DNA from: Streptomyces exfoliatus
GTDB taxonomy: Bacteria; Actinomycetota; Actinomycetes; Streptomycetales; Streptomycetaceae
DNA: 64,000 nt
Assembly: GCF_000725545.1 (NCBI RefSeq)
Contig: NZ_JNZP01000001.1
Span: forward strand, 248,001 to 312,000
Reading direction: 5' to 3'
In this document: positions 8,407 through 17,860 of the stretch, piece by piece
How positions within the stretch are numbered: position 1 is the first letter of the stretch
How the letters are laid out: every line of letters begins with the position of its first letter
The notes under the pieces: model-generated
What the model saw: only the letters and a program-made list of their open reading frames with translations
What the model was told of the DNA's origin: nothing
Databases searched by the model: none
Made by a program: the position numbers and the translations under genes

Positions 8407-9755
8407 AGCCGCTCCGGCGGCGTGGCGTAGCCGACGACCAGGCCGTCCGGGTGGGCGGGGCCCCGGGCGTCGGGATGGCGGTACGAGGCCAGGCCCTCCA
8501 CGGCGACGCCGTGCCGGGCCGCCGCGGCGAGCGCGGCCCGCTCGGTGCCCGGCGGGAGTTCCACCACGGCGTGCAGCCCGGCGGCGATCCCCGTCACGCG
8601 CACCTCCGGCACCCGTTCGGCGAGCGCGGACACCAGCCGGTCGCGGCGCGCCCGGTGCCGCTGGCGCATCCGCCGGACGTGCCGGTCGTACGCGCCGGAG
8701 GCGAGGAGGTCGGCGAGGGTGAGCTGGTCAGGCGCGGAGGCGTACGGCTCGCGCTCGCCCTTCGCCGCGACCACCCCGTCCACGAGCGCCGACGGCAGGC
8801 ACATCCAGCCGATCCGCAGCGTGGGGGAGAGGCTCTTGCTCACGGACCCGACGAGGACCGTCCGTTCGGGGTCGAGCCCCTGAAGGGCGCCCACCGGCCG
8901 CCGGTCGTAGCGGAACTCCCCGTCGTAGTCGTCCTCGACGACCAGCCCACCGGAGGCCCGCGCCCACTCCAGGACGCCGGCCCGGCGTTCGGGGTGCAGC
9001 GGGCCGCCGGTGGGGAACTGGTGCGCGGGGGTGAGCAGTACCGCGCCGGCGTGCCGGGGGATGTCCCCGGCCCGCACCCCGTGGTCGTCCACGGGCACCG
9101 GCACCGTGCCGACCCCGGCCTCGGCGAGGAGCCCCCGGTGGAAGGGCAGCCCGTACGCCTCGACCGCCCACGGGCCCGGCGGGCCGAGCACGCGCGTGAG
9201 CAGCCGCAGCGCGTGCGCGGCGCCCGAGCAGATCACGATCCGCTCGGGGGAGGTCCGTACGCCCCGCACGCGCGCGAGGTACTCGACGAGGGCCAGGCGC
9301 AGTTCGATCCGGCCGTGCGGGTCGCCGATCCCGAAGGCCTCGTGCGGGGCGACGGCCAGCGCCCGTCGGGCCGCCGCCAGCCAGGCCGCGCGCGGGAAGG
9401 TGCCGGGGTCGGGCTTGCCCTGGACGAGGTCGTACGGGAGCGGAGGCGGCGCGGCGGGCCGTACGGGTCCGGGGGCGGGCGCGGCGACCCGGTCGGCGAC
9501 CCGGGTCCCGGAGCCCTGGCGGGCGGTGAGCCAGCCTTCGGCGACGAGTTCGGCGTACGCGTCGGCGACGGTGTTCCGGGCGATCCCGAGGTCGGCGGCG
9601 AGCGCCCGGTAGGGCGGCAGCCGGGTCCCGGGGGCGAGCCGCCCGCCGCGCACGGCTTCGCGCAGGGCCCCGATGAGTGCGGCCCGCCGCCCGCCGCCCG
9701 CGCGCAGCTCCAGGTGAAGATCGACCCCGAGCTCGCCGCTCCCCGTCCCGCTCAC
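8337..9755 (-). CDS. MocR/PdxR-type regulator (GntR helix-turn-helix fused to aminotransferase fold)
   Basis: 472 residues. Residues ~22-88 are a GntR winged helix (ALREAVRGGRLAPGTRLPPY, then DLGIARNTVADAYAELVAEG). After a Pro/Ala linker comes a type-I aminotransferase domain with the pyridoxal-phosphate lysine in SVSKSLSPTLRIGW (about residue 307) and VVEDDYDGEFRY upstream. Such proteins bind PLP as cofactor or effector and often control vitamin B6, GABA or other amino-metabolite genes. The local target is unclear. The 3' end overlaps the facing oxidoreductase gene. Confidence 0.9.
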   Translation of the reverse strand: MSGTGSGELGVDLHLELRAGGGRRAALIGALREAVRGGRLAPGTRLPPYRALAADLGIARNTVADAYAELVAEGWLTARQGSGTRVADRVAAPAPGPVRPAAPPPLPYDLVQGKPDPGTFPRAAWLAAARRALAVAPHEAFGIGDPHGRIELRLALVEYLARVRGVRTSPERIVICSGAAHALRLLTRVLGPPGPWAVEAYGLPFHRGLLAEAGVGTVPVPVDDHGVRAGDIPRHAGAVLLTPAHQFPTGGPLHPERRAGVLEWARASGGLVVEDDYDGEFRYDRRPVGALQGLDPERTVLVGSVSKSLSPTLRIGWMCLPSALVDGVVAAKGEREPYASAPDQLTLADLLASGAYDRHVRRMRQRHRARRDRLVSALAERVPEVRVTGIAAGLHAVVELPPGTERAALAAAARHGVAVEGLASYRHPDARGPAHPDGLVVGYATPPERLYGAAVDALCGALDEAASRDGRS

Positions 9756-9779
9756 GCCGTCATCCCTTCTTCCCCCTGG

Positions 9780-10139
9780 TCAGCGGGACAGCGCGTCCCG
9801 TACGGCTTCCTCGGTCCGGCCGACGACGGCGGTGCCGTCCTCGGCGGTGATGATCGGCCGCTGGATGAGCTTGGGATGCGCGGCGAGGGCCTCGACCCAT
9901 CGGTCGCGGTTCCCGGCGTCCCGGGGCCACTCCTTCACACCGAGCGCCTTGGCGTCGGCCTCCTGCGTCCGGGTGATGTCCCACGGTTCGAGCCCGAGCC
10001 GGTCGAGCACCTGCCGGATCTCGTCGGGCGAGGGGACGTCCTCCAGGTAGCGCCGCACGGTGTAGTCGGCGCCCTCGGCGTCGAGAAGGGTGAGGGCGCT
10101 GCGGCACTTGGAACAGGCGGGGTTGATCCAGATCTCCAT
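9780..10139 (-). CDS. ArsC/Spx-family thioredoxin-fold protein
   Basis: 119 residues from the ATG at 10139 (MEIWINPACSKCRSALTLLD). The CSKC pair at residues 9-12 is a CxxC redox motif at the start of a thioredoxin-like fold. The ArsC signature continues with RRYLEDVPSPDEI and LIQRPIITAEDGTAVVGRTE near the C-terminus. Full family length. It may be a glutaredoxin-coupled arsenate reductase-like enzyme or an Spx/YffB-like protein; no arsenic genes are nearby, so resistance is not supported. Gap of 24 bp to the MocR gene downstream. Confidence 0.85.
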   Translation of the reverse strand: MEIWINPACSKCRSALTLLDAEGADYTVRRYLEDVPSPDEIRQVLDRLGLEPWDITRTQEADAKALGVKEWPRDAGNRDRWVEALAAHPKLIQRPIITAEDGTAVVGRTEEAVRDALSR

Positions 10140-10208
10140 GGCCCTCACGGTACCCCCCCGACCTCGCTCCACCACCCCCCAAACCCTGTCTGGCCAGGGG
10201 CGATTGTC

Positions 10209-10226
10209 AGTGGGGGCCACTAAAAT
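10209..10226 (+). promoter_or_regulatory. Candidate promoter element before the 91-aa gene
   Basis: AGTGG-GGG-CCACT inverted repeat (10209-10221) abutting and sharing one base with a good -10-like TAAAAT (10221-10226), about 62 bp upstream of the start at 10288. No -35 at normal spacing is obvious, suggesting activator-dependent or atypical transcription (inference). Confidence 0.4.
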
Positions 10227-10287
10227 GAGGGGTGAAGGTGAGGGTCCCGGGGAGGGCCCGCACCTACCGTTCGCCAGGAGGTAGCCC

Positions 10288-10563
10288 ATGGCTCTCGCCG
10301 TGATCCGGACGCCGTCCATCGAACCCTGGAAGCCCCTCCAGAGGAAGCCCCTTCCCGCGGGCCGCCCCCGCGAGTGGTACGTCACGCACAACCGGCGCCT
10401 GAAGGCCATGCGCCTCGCGATCGCCCTCCTCGACGCCGGCGTCTACGTCCCGTCGAAGGCCACGAACGCGACGATACGCACCACGGCCGACCGCATCGGC
10501 ATCCACCCGCCCTCGGACTCCACCTGCCGCATGGTCCGCGCCCTGATCCGCTACGGCCGCTGA
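10288..10563 (+). CDS. Small conserved Streptomyces protein, unknown function
   Basis: 91 residues, basic, with no membrane segment or signal. An AGGAGG site stands 7 nt before the ATG. The C-terminal half (NRRLKAMRLAIALLDAGVYV, then IRTTADRIGIHPPSDSTCRM) could be a small helical DNA-binding fold, but this is a guess from composition. I recall similar short genes near glnA in other Streptomyces but no experimental function. Convergent with glnA, with a shared hairpin between them. Confidence 0.8.
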   Translation: MALAVIRTPSIEPWKPLQRKPLPAGRPREWYVTHNRRLKAMRLAIALLDAGVYVPSKATNATIRTTADRIGIHPPSDSTCRMVRALIRYGR

Positions 10564-10581
10564 CCGGCGGGGGAAAACGGC

Positions 10582-10621
10582 GAGGGCCGCCGCTCCCGGA
10601 GATCCGGGGGCGGCGGCCCTC
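10582..10621. terminator. Bidirectional terminator between the 91-aa gene and glnA
   Basis: 18-bp arms (10582-10599 and 10604-10621) with one G-T wobble and a 4-nt loop, midway between two convergent stop codons. It could serve both strands. Confidence 0.8.
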
Positions 10622-10638
10622 ACTCGTGAGGCTCCGGC

Positions 10639-12063
10639 CTAGAGGTCGAAGTAGAGCTCGAACTCGTGCGGGTGCGGGCGCAGCTGGATCGGGGCGATCT
10701 CGTGGGTGCGCTTGTAGTCGATCCAGGTCTCGATCAGGTCGGAGGTGAAGACGCCGCCGGCCTGCAGGTACTCGTTGTCGGCCTCGAGGGCGTTGAGCAC
10801 GGCCTCCAGGTTGGTCGGGACCTGCTGGACGTTCGCGTGCTCCTCGGGAGCGAGCTCGTACAGGTCCTTGTCGATCGGCTCCGCCGGCTCGATCTTGTTC
10901 TTGATGCCGTCGAGGCCCGCGAGGAGCAGCGCCGAGAAGGCGAGGTACGGGTTCGAGGACGGGTCCGGCGCGCGGAACTCCACACGCTTGGCCTTCGGGT
11001 TCGAGCCCGTGATCGGGATGCGCATGGCGGCGGAGCGGTTGCGCTGCGAGTACACCATGTTGACCGGCGCCTCGAAGCCCGGGACCAGGCGGTGGTACGA
11101 GTTCACCGTCGGGTTGGTGAAGGCGAGCAGCGACGGGGCGTGCTTGAGGATGCCGCCGATGTAGTAGCGGGCGGTGTCCGAGAGGCCCGCGTAGCCCGTC
11201 TCGTCGTAGAACAGCGGGTCGCCGTTCGCCCAGAGCGACTGGTGGACGTGCATGCCCGAGCCGTTGTCGCCGAAGATCGGCTTCGGCATGAAGGTCGCGG
11301 TCTTGCCGTTGCGCCAGGCGACGTTCTTCACGATGTACTTGAAGAGCATCAGGTCGTCGGCCGCGGCGAGCAGCGTGTTGAACTTGTAGTTGATCTCGGC
11401 CTGGCCGGCGGTGCCGACCTCGTGGTGCTGGCGCTCGACCTGCAGGCCGACGTTCTCCAGCTCCAGGGAGATCTCGGAGCGCAGGTCGGCGAAGTGGTCG
11501 ACCGGCGGGGCCGGGAAGTACCCGCCCTTGTAGCGGACCTTGTAGCCGCGGTTGTTCTCCTCCGCACCGGTGTTCCAGGCGCCGGCCTCGGAGTCGATGT
11601 GGTAGAAGCCCTGGTTCGCCGAGGTCTCGAAGCGCACCGAGTCGAAGACGTAGAACTCCGCCTCGGGGCCGAAGTACGCGGTGTCGGCGATACCGGTGGA
11701 GGCGAGGTACGCCTCGGCCTTCTTCGCGATGTTGCGCGGGTCACGGCTGTACTGCTCGCCCGTGATCGGGTCGTGGATGAAGAAGTTGATGTTCAGCGTC
11801 TTGTCGCGGCGGAAGGGGTCCACACGGGCCGTCGACAGGTCGGCGCGGAGCGCCATGTCGGACTCGTGGATCGCCTGGAAGCCGCGGATCGACGAGCCGT
11901 CGAAGGCGAGCTCCTCCGCCGGGTCGAAGGCCGTCGCCGGGATCGTGAAGTGCTGCATCACGCCCGGAAGGTCGCAGAAGCGGACGTCGACCATCTTGAC
12001 GTCGTTGTCCTTGATGAACTTCTGGACCTCGTCGGCGTTCTGGAACCCGTGCTTCTCGGACAT
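10639..12063 (-). CDS. glnA: Glutamine synthetase type I (GSI-beta)
   Basis: 474 residues from the ATG at 12063, with AGGAGG 6-7 nt upstream. Motifs in order: [20 protein letters not shown] (latch/substrate), [10 protein letters not shown] (metal ligands), [19 protein letters not shown] (ATP/metal), NRSAAMRIP and the adenylylation-type tyrosine in [10 protein letters not shown], so GlnE control is expected. It catalyses ATP-dependent glutamine synthesis as a dodecamer. The N-terminus (MSEKHG before FQNADEV) is a few residues longer than the version I remember from S. coelicolor. The upstream GlnR box at 12163-12200 indicates nitrogen control. Confidence 0.97.
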   Translation of the reverse strand: MSEKHGFQNADEVQKFIKDNDVKMVDVRFCDLPGVMQHFTIPATAFDPAEELAFDGSSIRGFQAIHESDMALRADLSTARVDPFRRDKTLNINFFIHDPITGEQYSRDPRNIAKKAEAYLASTGIADTAYFGPEAEFYVFDSVRFETSANQGFYHIDSEAGAWNTGAEENNRGYKVRYKGGYFPAPPVDHFADLRSEISLELENVGLQVERQHHEVGTAGQAEINYKFNTLLAAADDLMLFKYIVKNVAWRNGKTATFMPKPIFGDNGSGMHVHQSLWANGDPLFYDETGYAGLSDTARYYIGGILKHAPSLLAFTNPTVNSYHRLVPGFEAPVNMVYSQRNRSAAMRIPITGSNPKAKRVEFRAPDPSSNPYLAFSALLLAGLDGIKNKIEPAEPIDKDLYELAPEEHANVQQVPTNLEAVLNALEADNEYLQAGGVFTSDLIETWIDYKRTHEIAPIQLRPHPHEFELYFDL

Positions 12064-12162
12064 CCAACTCCTCCTACTCCCGGCCCGGGGAGGGGCGGGG
12101 TTGCAGCTCGGTCGTGCGGCCAGTGCGGTGGCACACGCTGGACCCGACCATAGGCAGACGGG

Positions 12163-12200
12163 ATTTCTCAAGCATGACCCATTTGTTTCGTCCAAGTTAA
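12163..12200 (-). promoter_or_regulatory. GlnR box of glnA
   Basis: Minus strand: TTAAC-6 nt-GAAAC-6 nt-GTCAT-6 nt-GAAAT, a close match to the published four-half-site GlnR consensus, including exact spacing. It lies 100 bp upstream of the glnA start and 85 bp upstream of the divergent RDD gene, so it could affect both. Confidence 0.88.
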
Positions 12201-12284
12201 CCGGGGCGGGTGTGCGCCGCGCCCCGGTGTGTCTGTGCCGACCCGGACGGAAGTGATCGAAAACGGGCGCAGTACCGTGGTCGG

Positions 12285-12752
12285 GTGGACAACAGGCAAG
12301 CACTCGGATCGTGGCTCTCCGGCCCCCGTGCCGCGGCGGAGCAAGCAGGCGTGGACTTCGGTTACCGGGGTCAGCAGCTGGGACTGCCCGAGGAGGGACC
12401 CGGCTCGATCGCCCGCCCGGGCCGCCGGCTCGGCGCCCTCGCCGTCGACTGGGGTCTGTGCCTCTTGATCGCATACGGCCTGATCACCGACGGCTACGGC
12501 CAGGCGACCAGCAACTGGGCGCTGCTCCTCCTGTTCGTCACGAGCGCGCTGACCGTCGGCTCCGTCGGCGCCACGCCGGGCAAGGTGCTCTTCCGTCTGC
12601 GTGTCGTCTCCGCGAACGGGGGCCGGCTCGGACCGTTCCGCGCGGTGCTCCGCTCCCTGCTCGTCTGCCTGGCGATCCCGGCCCTCATCTGGGACCGCGA
12701 CGGCCGCGGCCTCCACGACCGCCTCTCCGGCGCCGTCCAGGTCCGTATCTGA
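12285..12752 (+). CDS. RDD family membrane protein
   Basis: 155 residues from a GTG at 12285 ([13 protein letters not shown]). The RDD signature appears as [15 protein letters not shown] entering the first helix (~45-70), a second helix at ~75-95 ([18 protein letters not shown]), [13 protein letters not shown], a third helix ([12 protein letters not shown]) and the closing [21 protein letters not shown] proteins are small polytopic membrane proteins, some linked to ion exchange; function here is unknown. Divergent from glnA, with the GlnR box between. Confidence 0.88.
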   Translation: MDNRQALGSWLSGPRAAAEQAGVDFGYRGQQLGLPEEGPGSIARPGRRLGALAVDWGLCLLIAYGLITDGYGQATSNWALLLLFVTSALTVGSVGATPGKVLFRLRVVSANGGRLGPFRAVLRSLLVCLAIPALIWDRDGRGLHDRLSGAVQVRI

Positions 12753-12777
12753 CCGGCGGCACGTCGGCGGCACAGAG

Positions 12778-12811
12778 GAAGGGCCCCGGACCGTGTGGTC
12801 CGGGGCCCTTC
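12778..12811. terminator. Bidirectional terminator between RDD and DUF4191 genes
   Basis: Perfect 15-bp stem (GAAGGGCCCCGGACC and complement) with a GTGT tetraloop between convergent genes. Confidence 0.85.
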
Positions 12812-12832
12812 TCGTGTGCTCGTTCGGGCGCG

Positions 12833-13537
12833 TCAGCGCATCTTTCCGCCCCGCGGCATCCGCATGCCCTTCGGCATCGGACCCTTCGGCAGCGGCATGT
12901 TGCTCATCAGGTCGCCCATCGCCCGCAGCCGGTCGTTGGCCGCCGTCACCTGCGGGCCGGTGAGCACCCGAGGCAGCTTGAGCATGGTCGTACGGACCTT
13001 CTTCAGTGGCACCTGGCCTTCGCCGTCACCGACGATGATGTCGGTCACCGGCACGTCCACCACGACGCGGTTCATCCGCTTCTTCTCGGCCGCCAGCAGA
13101 GGCTTCACCCGGTTCGGGTTGCCCTCCGCCACCAGCACGATGCCGGCCCGTCCCACCGCCCGGTGCACGACGTCCTGGCTGCGGTTCATCGCGACCGCGG
13201 GGGTCGTCGTCCAGCCGCGCCCGACGTTCTGCAGCACCGCCGCGGCCGCGCCGGGCTGGCCCTCCATCTGCCCGAAGGCCGCGCGCTCGGCGCGCCGCCC
13301 GAACACGATGGCCGCCGCCAGGAGCGCCAGGACGAAGCCCAGGATGCCCAGGTAGACCGGGTGCCCGATCAGGAAGCCGATCGCGAGGAGGACACCGAGT
13401 ACGACGATGCCCACGCCTGCGACGACAAGTCCGACCTTAGGGTCGGCCTTTCGGGTCATCTTGTACGTGAGGGCGATCTGCTTGAGCCGCCCCTGGTTCG
13501 CAGCGTCAGCGCTGCCCGTGTTTGCCTTCCTCGCCAT
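12833..13537 (-). CDS. DUF4191 membrane protein
   Basis: 234 residues. Two adjacent helices at ~36-78 (VGLVVAGVGIVVLGVLLAIG and ILGFVLALLAAAIVF) follow a basic N-terminus, and a cytoplasmic C-terminal domain ends in a Met/Pro/Lys/Gly-rich tail (MPLPKGPMPKGMRMPRGG). This is the actinobacterial DUF4191 family, function unknown, commonly beside lipA. It starts 10 bp after the small gene upstream and lacks a strong Shine-Dalgarno, so it is probably expressed from the same transcript. Confidence 0.9.
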   Translation of the reverse strand: MARKANTGSADAANQGRLKQIALTYKMTRKADPKVGLVVAGVGIVVLGVLLAIGFLIGHPVYLGILGFVLALLAAAIVFGRRAERAAFGQMEGQPGAAAAVLQNVGRGWTTTPAVAMNRSQDVVHRAVGRAGIVLVAEGNPNRVKPLLAAEKKRMNRVVVDVPVTDIIVGDGEGQVPLKKVRTTMLKLPRVLTGPQVTAANDRLRAMGDLMSNMPLPKGPMPKGMRMPRGGKMR

Positions 13538-13547
13538 GTCCAGAAGT

Positions 13548-13763
13548 TTACGTGGCCCGGGAAGTCCGGCCCGACGCGACCTCCATCACGTGCTGGGCCT
13601 CGACCCGGTCCTTGGCGCGGCGGCGGTCCTCCAGGACGGAGTTCCAGGCGTTGCGCCGCGCGGTGCGCTGCCCGGCGCCGAGGAGCAGTGCCTCCACGGC
13701 CTTCAGGGCGTCGGTCACGGACGGGATCGCGGTGACGCGGACGTGCGTCGATGCGGCCGGCAT
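13548..13763 (-). CDS. Small conserved protein upstream of DUF4191 gene
   Basis: 71 residues from the ATG at 13763 (MPAASTHVRVTAIPSVTDAL), preceded by GGGAGGA at 7 nt. Charged, helical and soluble (ALKAVEALLLGAGQRTARRN). It is not a family I can name. The strong ribosome site and the 10-bp gap to DUF4191 support a real gene in a two-gene unit. A -35/-10 pair lies 88 bp upstream. Confidence 0.7.
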   Translation of the reverse strand: MPAASTHVRVTAIPSVTDALKAVEALLLGAGQRTARRNAWNSVLEDRRRAKDRVEAQHVMEVASGRTSRAT

Positions 13764-13850
13764 GTCGGGGTCCTCCCTCGATTGCGGGTGAGACGAGGCG
13801 GGGGGGTGCGAGCAGGTGGTGGCGGTGAGTGAAACCAAGCTCACAGATCG

Positions 13851-13879
13851 GTGTTACCAGGGCGTGACCCGGTGGTCAA
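13851..13879 (-). promoter_or_regulatory. Probable sigma-HrdB-type promoter for the small gene and DUF4191
   Basis: Minus strand TTGACC (-35, 13874-13879), 17-nt spacer, TAACAC (-10, 13851-13856). Spacing and hexamers fit the vegetative Streptomyces promoter consensus. Confidence 0.6.
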
Positions 13880-13927
13880 ACACTGATGAAACGTTGATGC
13901 GGCCAGGCGGGGGACGGGGGGAACGCC

Positions 13928-13977
13928 GACGCGGCCCGTACATCCCCGCTGAGCTGCGGAGGTGTACGGACCGCGTC
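13928..13977 (-). terminator. lipA terminator hairpin
   Basis: 22-nt arms with four or five mismatches/wobbles around a 6-nt loop, beginning 63 bp after the lipA stop codon. Confidence 0.65.
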
Positions 13978-14040
13978 GAATCCGGCCATTACCGGCCGGT
14001 CACTTCTTGTGCTCGGTTTCACGTGGCCCGCAAGGCGCGC

Positions 14041-14988
14041 TCAAGCGCGGCTGCGGTGCTCCATCGCCTGCTGGAAGAGACGGCCCGCCCGGTACGAGGA
14101 GCGGACCAGCGGGCCCGACATCACGCCGGAGAAGCCGATCTCGTCGGCCTCCTCCTTCAGCTCCACGAACTCCTGCGGCTTCACCCAGCGCTCCACGGGG
14201 TGGTGCCGGACCGAGGGGCGCAGGTACTGGGTGATCGTGATCAGCTCGCACCCGGCGTCGTGGAGCTGCCGGAGCGCCTCGCTGACCTCCTCGCGGGTCT
14301 CGCCCATGCCGAGGATCAGGTTCGACTTCGTGACCAGACCGTAGTCCCGCGCCTGGGTGATGACGTCGAGCGAGCGCTCGTACCGGAAGCCGGGACGGAT
14401 CCGCTTGAAGATCCGCGGGACCGTCTCCACGTTGTGCGCGAAGACCTCGGGGCGGGAGGCGAAGACCTCCGCCAGGAGCTCCGGCACCGCGTTGAAGTCG
14501 GGCGCGAGCAGCTCGACCTTGGTGCGGCCGTCGGCGCGGTCCGCGGTCTGCTGGTGGATCTGGCGCACGGTCTCCGCGTACAGCCAGGCGCCGCCGTCCT
14601 CCAGGTCGTCGCGCGCGACGCCCGTGATGGTGGCGTAGTTCAGGTCCATCGTGACGACCGACTCGCCGACGCGGCGGGGCTCGTCGCGGTCAAGGGCTTC
14701 GGGCTTGCCCGTGTCGATCTGGCAGAAGTCACAGCGCCGGGTGCACTGGTCACCACCGATGAGGAAGGTCGCCTCGCGGTCCTCCCAGCACTCGAAGATG
14801 TTGGGGCAGCCCGCCTCCTGGCAGACCGTGTGCAGGCCCTCGCTCTTCACGAGGCTCTGCATCTTCGTGTACTCGGGCCCCATCTTCGCCCGCGTCTTGA
14901 TCCACTCGGGCTTGCGCTCGATGGGGGTCTGGGCGTTCCGGACCTCCAGGCGCAGCATCTTGCGTCCGTCGGGTGCGACTGCGGACAC
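14041..14988 (-). CDS. lipA: Lipoyl synthase
   Basis: 315 residues from the GTG at 14988 ([20 protein letters not shown]), with AGGAG 5 nt upstream. Radical-SAM enzyme that inserts two sulfurs into octanoyl groups on lipoyl domains. It has the auxiliary-cluster cysteines in [13 protein letters not shown], the radical-SAM CxxxCxxC in CTRRCDFCQ, and the C-terminal RSSYRAG serine ligand. It lies immediately downstream of lipB on the same strand (102 bp, with a small CTGGCCA hairpin between). Substrates in this window are the lipoyl domains of the E2 protein at 28831-30603. Confidence 0.97.
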   Translation of the reverse strand: MSAVAPDGRKMLRLEVRNAQTPIERKPEWIKTRAKMGPEYTKMQSLVKSEGLHTVCQEAGCPNIFECWEDREATFLIGGDQCTRRCDFCQIDTGKPEALDRDEPRRVGESVVTMDLNYATITGVARDDLEDGGAWLYAETVRQIHQQTADRADGRTKVELLAPDFNAVPELLAEVFASRPEVFAHNVETVPRIFKRIRPGFRYERSLDVITQARDYGLVTKSNLILGMGETREEVSEALRQLHDAGCELITITQYLRPSVRHHPVERWVKPQEFVELKEEADEIGFSGVMSGPLVRSSYRAGRLFQQAMEHRSRA

Positions 14989-15090
14989 ATCGGCTCCTGT
15001 AGCTTCGATTCTTCGGCGAACACCAGGGTACGCCGTTGCTTCCCATGCCTTACTACGTCTGGCCAACCTCTGGCCAGGGCCCTGCATTCC

Positions 15091-15936
15091 TCAGACCGAG
15101 GCCGTTTCCGCCGGGGCGGTCTCCGTCGCGGCCGTCTCCACCGGGCGCTCGACCTCGCGCGGCCTCAGCTCCGCGTTCTCCAGGACCTCCCGCAGATGGC
15201 GCTCCACCACCGGGAGCACCTCGGCGATCGTGAGGTCCCGGCCCAGCTCGTTGGCGAGCGAGGTCACACCCGCGTCGCGGATGCCGCACGGGATGATCCG
15301 GTCGAACCAGGCGTTGTCCGGGTTCACGTTCAGGGCGAAGCCGTGCATGGTGACGCCCTTGGCGACCCGGATGCCGATGGCGGCGAGCTTGCGGTCCTCG
15401 CGGCGCTGGCCGGCGTTGGACGGGGCGTACTCGGGGCCGTTCAGGCGCGGGTCGAACTCCTCGTCGTTCAGCCGCGGGTCGAAGTCGAGCGACAGGCCGC
15501 CGAGCGCGGGTCGCTGCTCCACCGGGTCGCCGAGCACCCAGACCCCGCTGCGGCCCTCGACCCGGCTCGTCTCGACGCCGAACTCGGCGGCCGTGCGGAT
15601 CAGCGCGTCCTCCAGGCGGCGGACGTGCGCGACGACGTCCACCGGGCGGGGCAGCTTCATGATCGGGTAGCCGACCAGCTGGCCGGGGCCGTGCCAGGTG
15701 ATCTTCCCGCCGCGGTCGACGTCCACCACCGGGGTCCCGTCGAGCGGGCGCTCGCTCTCCGCCGTACGCCGGCCGGCCGTGTAGACCGGCGGGTGTTCGA
15801 GCAGCAGGCAGGTGTCGTCGATCTCGTCCGCGAACCGCGCGGCGTGCACCTCGCGCTGCTTGTCCCAGGCCACCTGGTAGTCGACGGCTTCCGCGCCGAA
15901 CCCAAGGCGGACGAATCGCAGCTCACTCACGGCCAT
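15091..15936 (-). CDS. lipB: Octanoyltransferase (lipoate-protein ligase B)
   Basis: 281 residues from the ATG at 15936; a GTG two codons later ([10 protein letters not shown]) is almost as good, given GGAGGAGG just upstream. Motifs: [33 protein letters not shown] and the catalytic lysine/cysteine segment ([16 protein letters not shown], then [14 protein letters not shown]). It transfers octanoyl from acyl carrier protein to the lipoyl-domain lysine; LipA completes the cofactor. An acidic insertion ([19 protein letters not shown]) near residues 151-170 repeats FDPRLN twice. Confidence 0.96.
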   Translation of the reverse strand: MAVSELRFVRLGFGAEAVDYQVAWDKQREVHAARFADEIDDTCLLLEHPPVYTAGRRTAESERPLDGTPVVDVDRGGKITWHGPGQLVGYPIMKLPRPVDVVAHVRRLEDALIRTAAEFGVETSRVEGRSGVWVLGDPVEQRPALGGLSLDFDPRLNDEEFDPRLNGPEYAPSNAGQRREDRKLAAIGIRVAKGVTMHGFALNVNPDNAWFDRIIPCGIRDAGVTSLANELGRDLTIAEVLPVVERHLREVLENAELRPREVERPVETAATETAPAETASV

Positions 15937-16225
15937 GCCTCCTCCTGGATGCCGTATGCCGGATGCGGGGAACCGGGGATCGTCCCGGGCCGGCTCGGCA
16001 CCATGCGTCATTCGCGCCCATGCCACTGTACGGCGGTGCGGCGGACACCCCTCCGGCAGGTGGACGGGGGCACCTACGTCAGCGATGCCGTCAATCCTCA
16101 CACGATCGGATGAATGTGGGGCGAAGGTGGCGGTACGGGCCGTGAGGACCGCTAAATTCACGCCGTTCCATGAGGGTCCGACGGGGCTGCCGTCCGGACC
16201 CGGAAGGCAGGAGACCGCACAGCTG

Positions 16226-17788
16226 ATGACGGAACGACCACCGCAGCGCATCCCGAACCGCCAGCTCGCCGCGCTCATCGCCGAAGCCGGGTTCTCCCAC
16301 GCCGGGCTCGCGAGACGGGTGGACCAGCTCGGTCTGGAGCACGGTCTCGACCTGCGGTACGACAAGACCTCGGTGACCCGCTGGCTCCGCGGCCAGCAGC
16401 CGCGCGGCACCACGCCCGCGCTCATCGCCGAGGTCTTCACCCGCCGTCTCGGCCGTCGTCTCTCCGCCCAGGACCTCGGCCTGGACGCCTGCGCGCCGGT
16501 CTACGCGGGCCTGGAGTTCGCGGCCACCCCCGAGGAGGCCGTCGACATCGTCAGCGGGTTGTGGCGCAAGGACTCCGGCAGTCACGCCGAACTCCGCAAG
16601 ATCGCCTTCACCCCGGCGGGCCTGGTCGTCCCCAGCCGGGACTGGCTGATCGGGCGGGCCGACGACCGGGTCGCGCGCGGGGATCAGGCGGCCGCCCCCC
16701 GCCCCTCCGCCGCCGGCGCGACCGTCGAGCCCCGCGTCCCGCACGACCCGCGCCTGGCGCACGATCCCCGCCTCCCGCACGACCCGCGTCTGGCGCACGA
16801 CCCCCGCCTGGCGCACGACTCCCGGGTGCCGTCCCAGGGCCGCTTCTCCGTGCCCCGGCAGCGCGGCACCGACCGGGGCCCCGGCCAGCGGGTCTCCACC
16901 GGCGACATCGCCGCCCTCCGCTCGGTCGGCGAGCTGTTCCGCACCCTCGACCACGCCTACGGCGGCGGCCACGCCCGGCAGGCCCTCGTCCGGTACCTGG
17001 AGCACGAGGCCGAGCCGATGCTGCGCGGCACCTACGGCGAGTCGGTCGGGCGCCGTCTCTTCGCCGCCGTCGCCGACCTCACCCGGCTCGCCGGGTGGAC
17101 CTCGTACGACATCGCCGCCCACGGCCTCGCCCAGCGCTACTTCGTCCAGGCGCTGCGGCTCGCGCAGGCCGCCGGGGACCGGGCCTACGGCTCGTACGTC
17201 CTGCTCACCATGAGCTGCCAGGCCGTCTACCTCGGTCACGGCCGGGAGGCCGTCCAGCTCGCCCGGGTCGCCCAGCAGGGCGTCGGGCCCGCCGCGCCGC
17301 CCGTCGTCCAGGCGATGCTGCACGCGATCGAGGCCCGCGGGCACGCGGTCCTCGGCGAGGCGCGGGTGTGCAGCGCCTCGCTCGTACGGGCCGAGCGGGC
17401 CCTCGAAGCGGCCCGGCCCGGCGACGAGGTGCCCTACTGGGCCCGGATGTTCGACGAGGCCCAGCTCGCCGACGAGCTCGGGCACTGCCACCGCGACCTC
17501 CAGCAGTACCGCCCCGCCGCCCAGCACGCCGAACGCGCCCTCCAGCTCCGCGCCCCCGGCTTCGCCCGCAGCCGCCTCTTCTGCCGGGTCGTCCTGGCCA
17601 CCTCACGCCTCGCCCTCGGCGAACTCGACCAGGCGTGCGCCCTCGGCGCCGAGGCCGCCCAGCAGGCCTCGGAGATGCGCTCGGCGCGGGCGATGGAGTA
17701 CGTACGCGACTTCGAGCGGCGCCTGGAGCCGTACCGCGACGCCGCGGCGGCCCGCACGTACCGCGACCGCGTGGCGGCCATCGGCTGA
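16226..17788 (+). CDS. Large regulatory protein with N-terminal helix-turn-helix and TPR-like C-terminus
   Basis: 520 residues from the ATG at 16226. The N-terminus ([20 protein letters not shown], then [17 protein letters not shown]) is an Xre-like helix-turn-helix seen in Streptomyces regulators of the NsdA type; the last ~270 residues are alpha-helical repeats ([20 protein letters not shown] and [18 protein letters not shown]) resembling tetratricopeptide repeats. Between them lies a variable linker with five to six copies of HDPRL[A/P] (residues ~167-202). Developmental or antibiotic control is suggested by relatives I remember, not shown here. Divergent from lipB. Confidence 0.82.
   Translation: MTERPPQRIPNRQLAALIAEAGFSHAGLARRVDQLGLEHGLDLRYDKTSVTRWLRGQQPRGTTPALIAEVFTRRLGRRLSAQDLGLDACAPVYAGLEFAATPEEAVDIVSGLWRKDSGSHAELRKIAFTPAGLVVPSRDWLIGRADDRVARGDQAAAPRPSAAGATVEPRVPHDPRLAHDPRLPHDPRLAHDPRLAHDSRVPSQGRFSVPRQRGTDRGPGQRVSTGDIAALRSVGELFRTLDHAYGGGHARQALVRYLEHEAEPMLRGTYGESVGRRLFAAVADLTRLAGWTSYDIAAHGLAQRYFVQALRLAQAAGDRAYGSYVLLTMSCQAVYLGHGREAVQLARVAQQGVGPAAPPVVQAMLHAIEARGHAVLGEARVCSASLVRAERALEAARPGDEVPYWARMFDEAQLADELGHCHRDLQQYRPAAQHAERALQLRAPGFARSRLFCRVVLATSRLALGELDQACALGAEAAQQASEMRSARAMEYVRDFERRLEPYRDAAAARTYRDRVAAIG
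16724..16831 (+). repeat. 18-bp tandem repeat encoding HDPRL[A/P]
   Basis: Five in-frame 18-bp units (16742-16831) encode [24 protein letters not shown] and HDSRVP; a sixth degenerate unit (VEPRVP) precedes at 16724. The units differ mainly at third positions. They lie in the linker of the regulator, so copy number can change without shifting the frame. Confidence 0.85.
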
Positions 17789-17860
17789 CCCCGGGCTCGC
17801 CGAACCGCCGCGCCCGGGCACCCGCGCTCGTGCCGGGGGTGTCCGGGCGGGCCGGTTCCG

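Noticed and set aside
6720..10223. 1,167-codon plus-strand open frame across glnII, MocR and ArsC genes
   Set aside because: It runs antisense to recognisable glnII and MocR genes and in a wrong frame through the oxidoreductase gene; no domain is visible in it.
16724..16831. CRISPR-like array
   Set aside because: Units are contiguous 18-bp in-frame repeats with no spacers; it is a coding tandem repeat.
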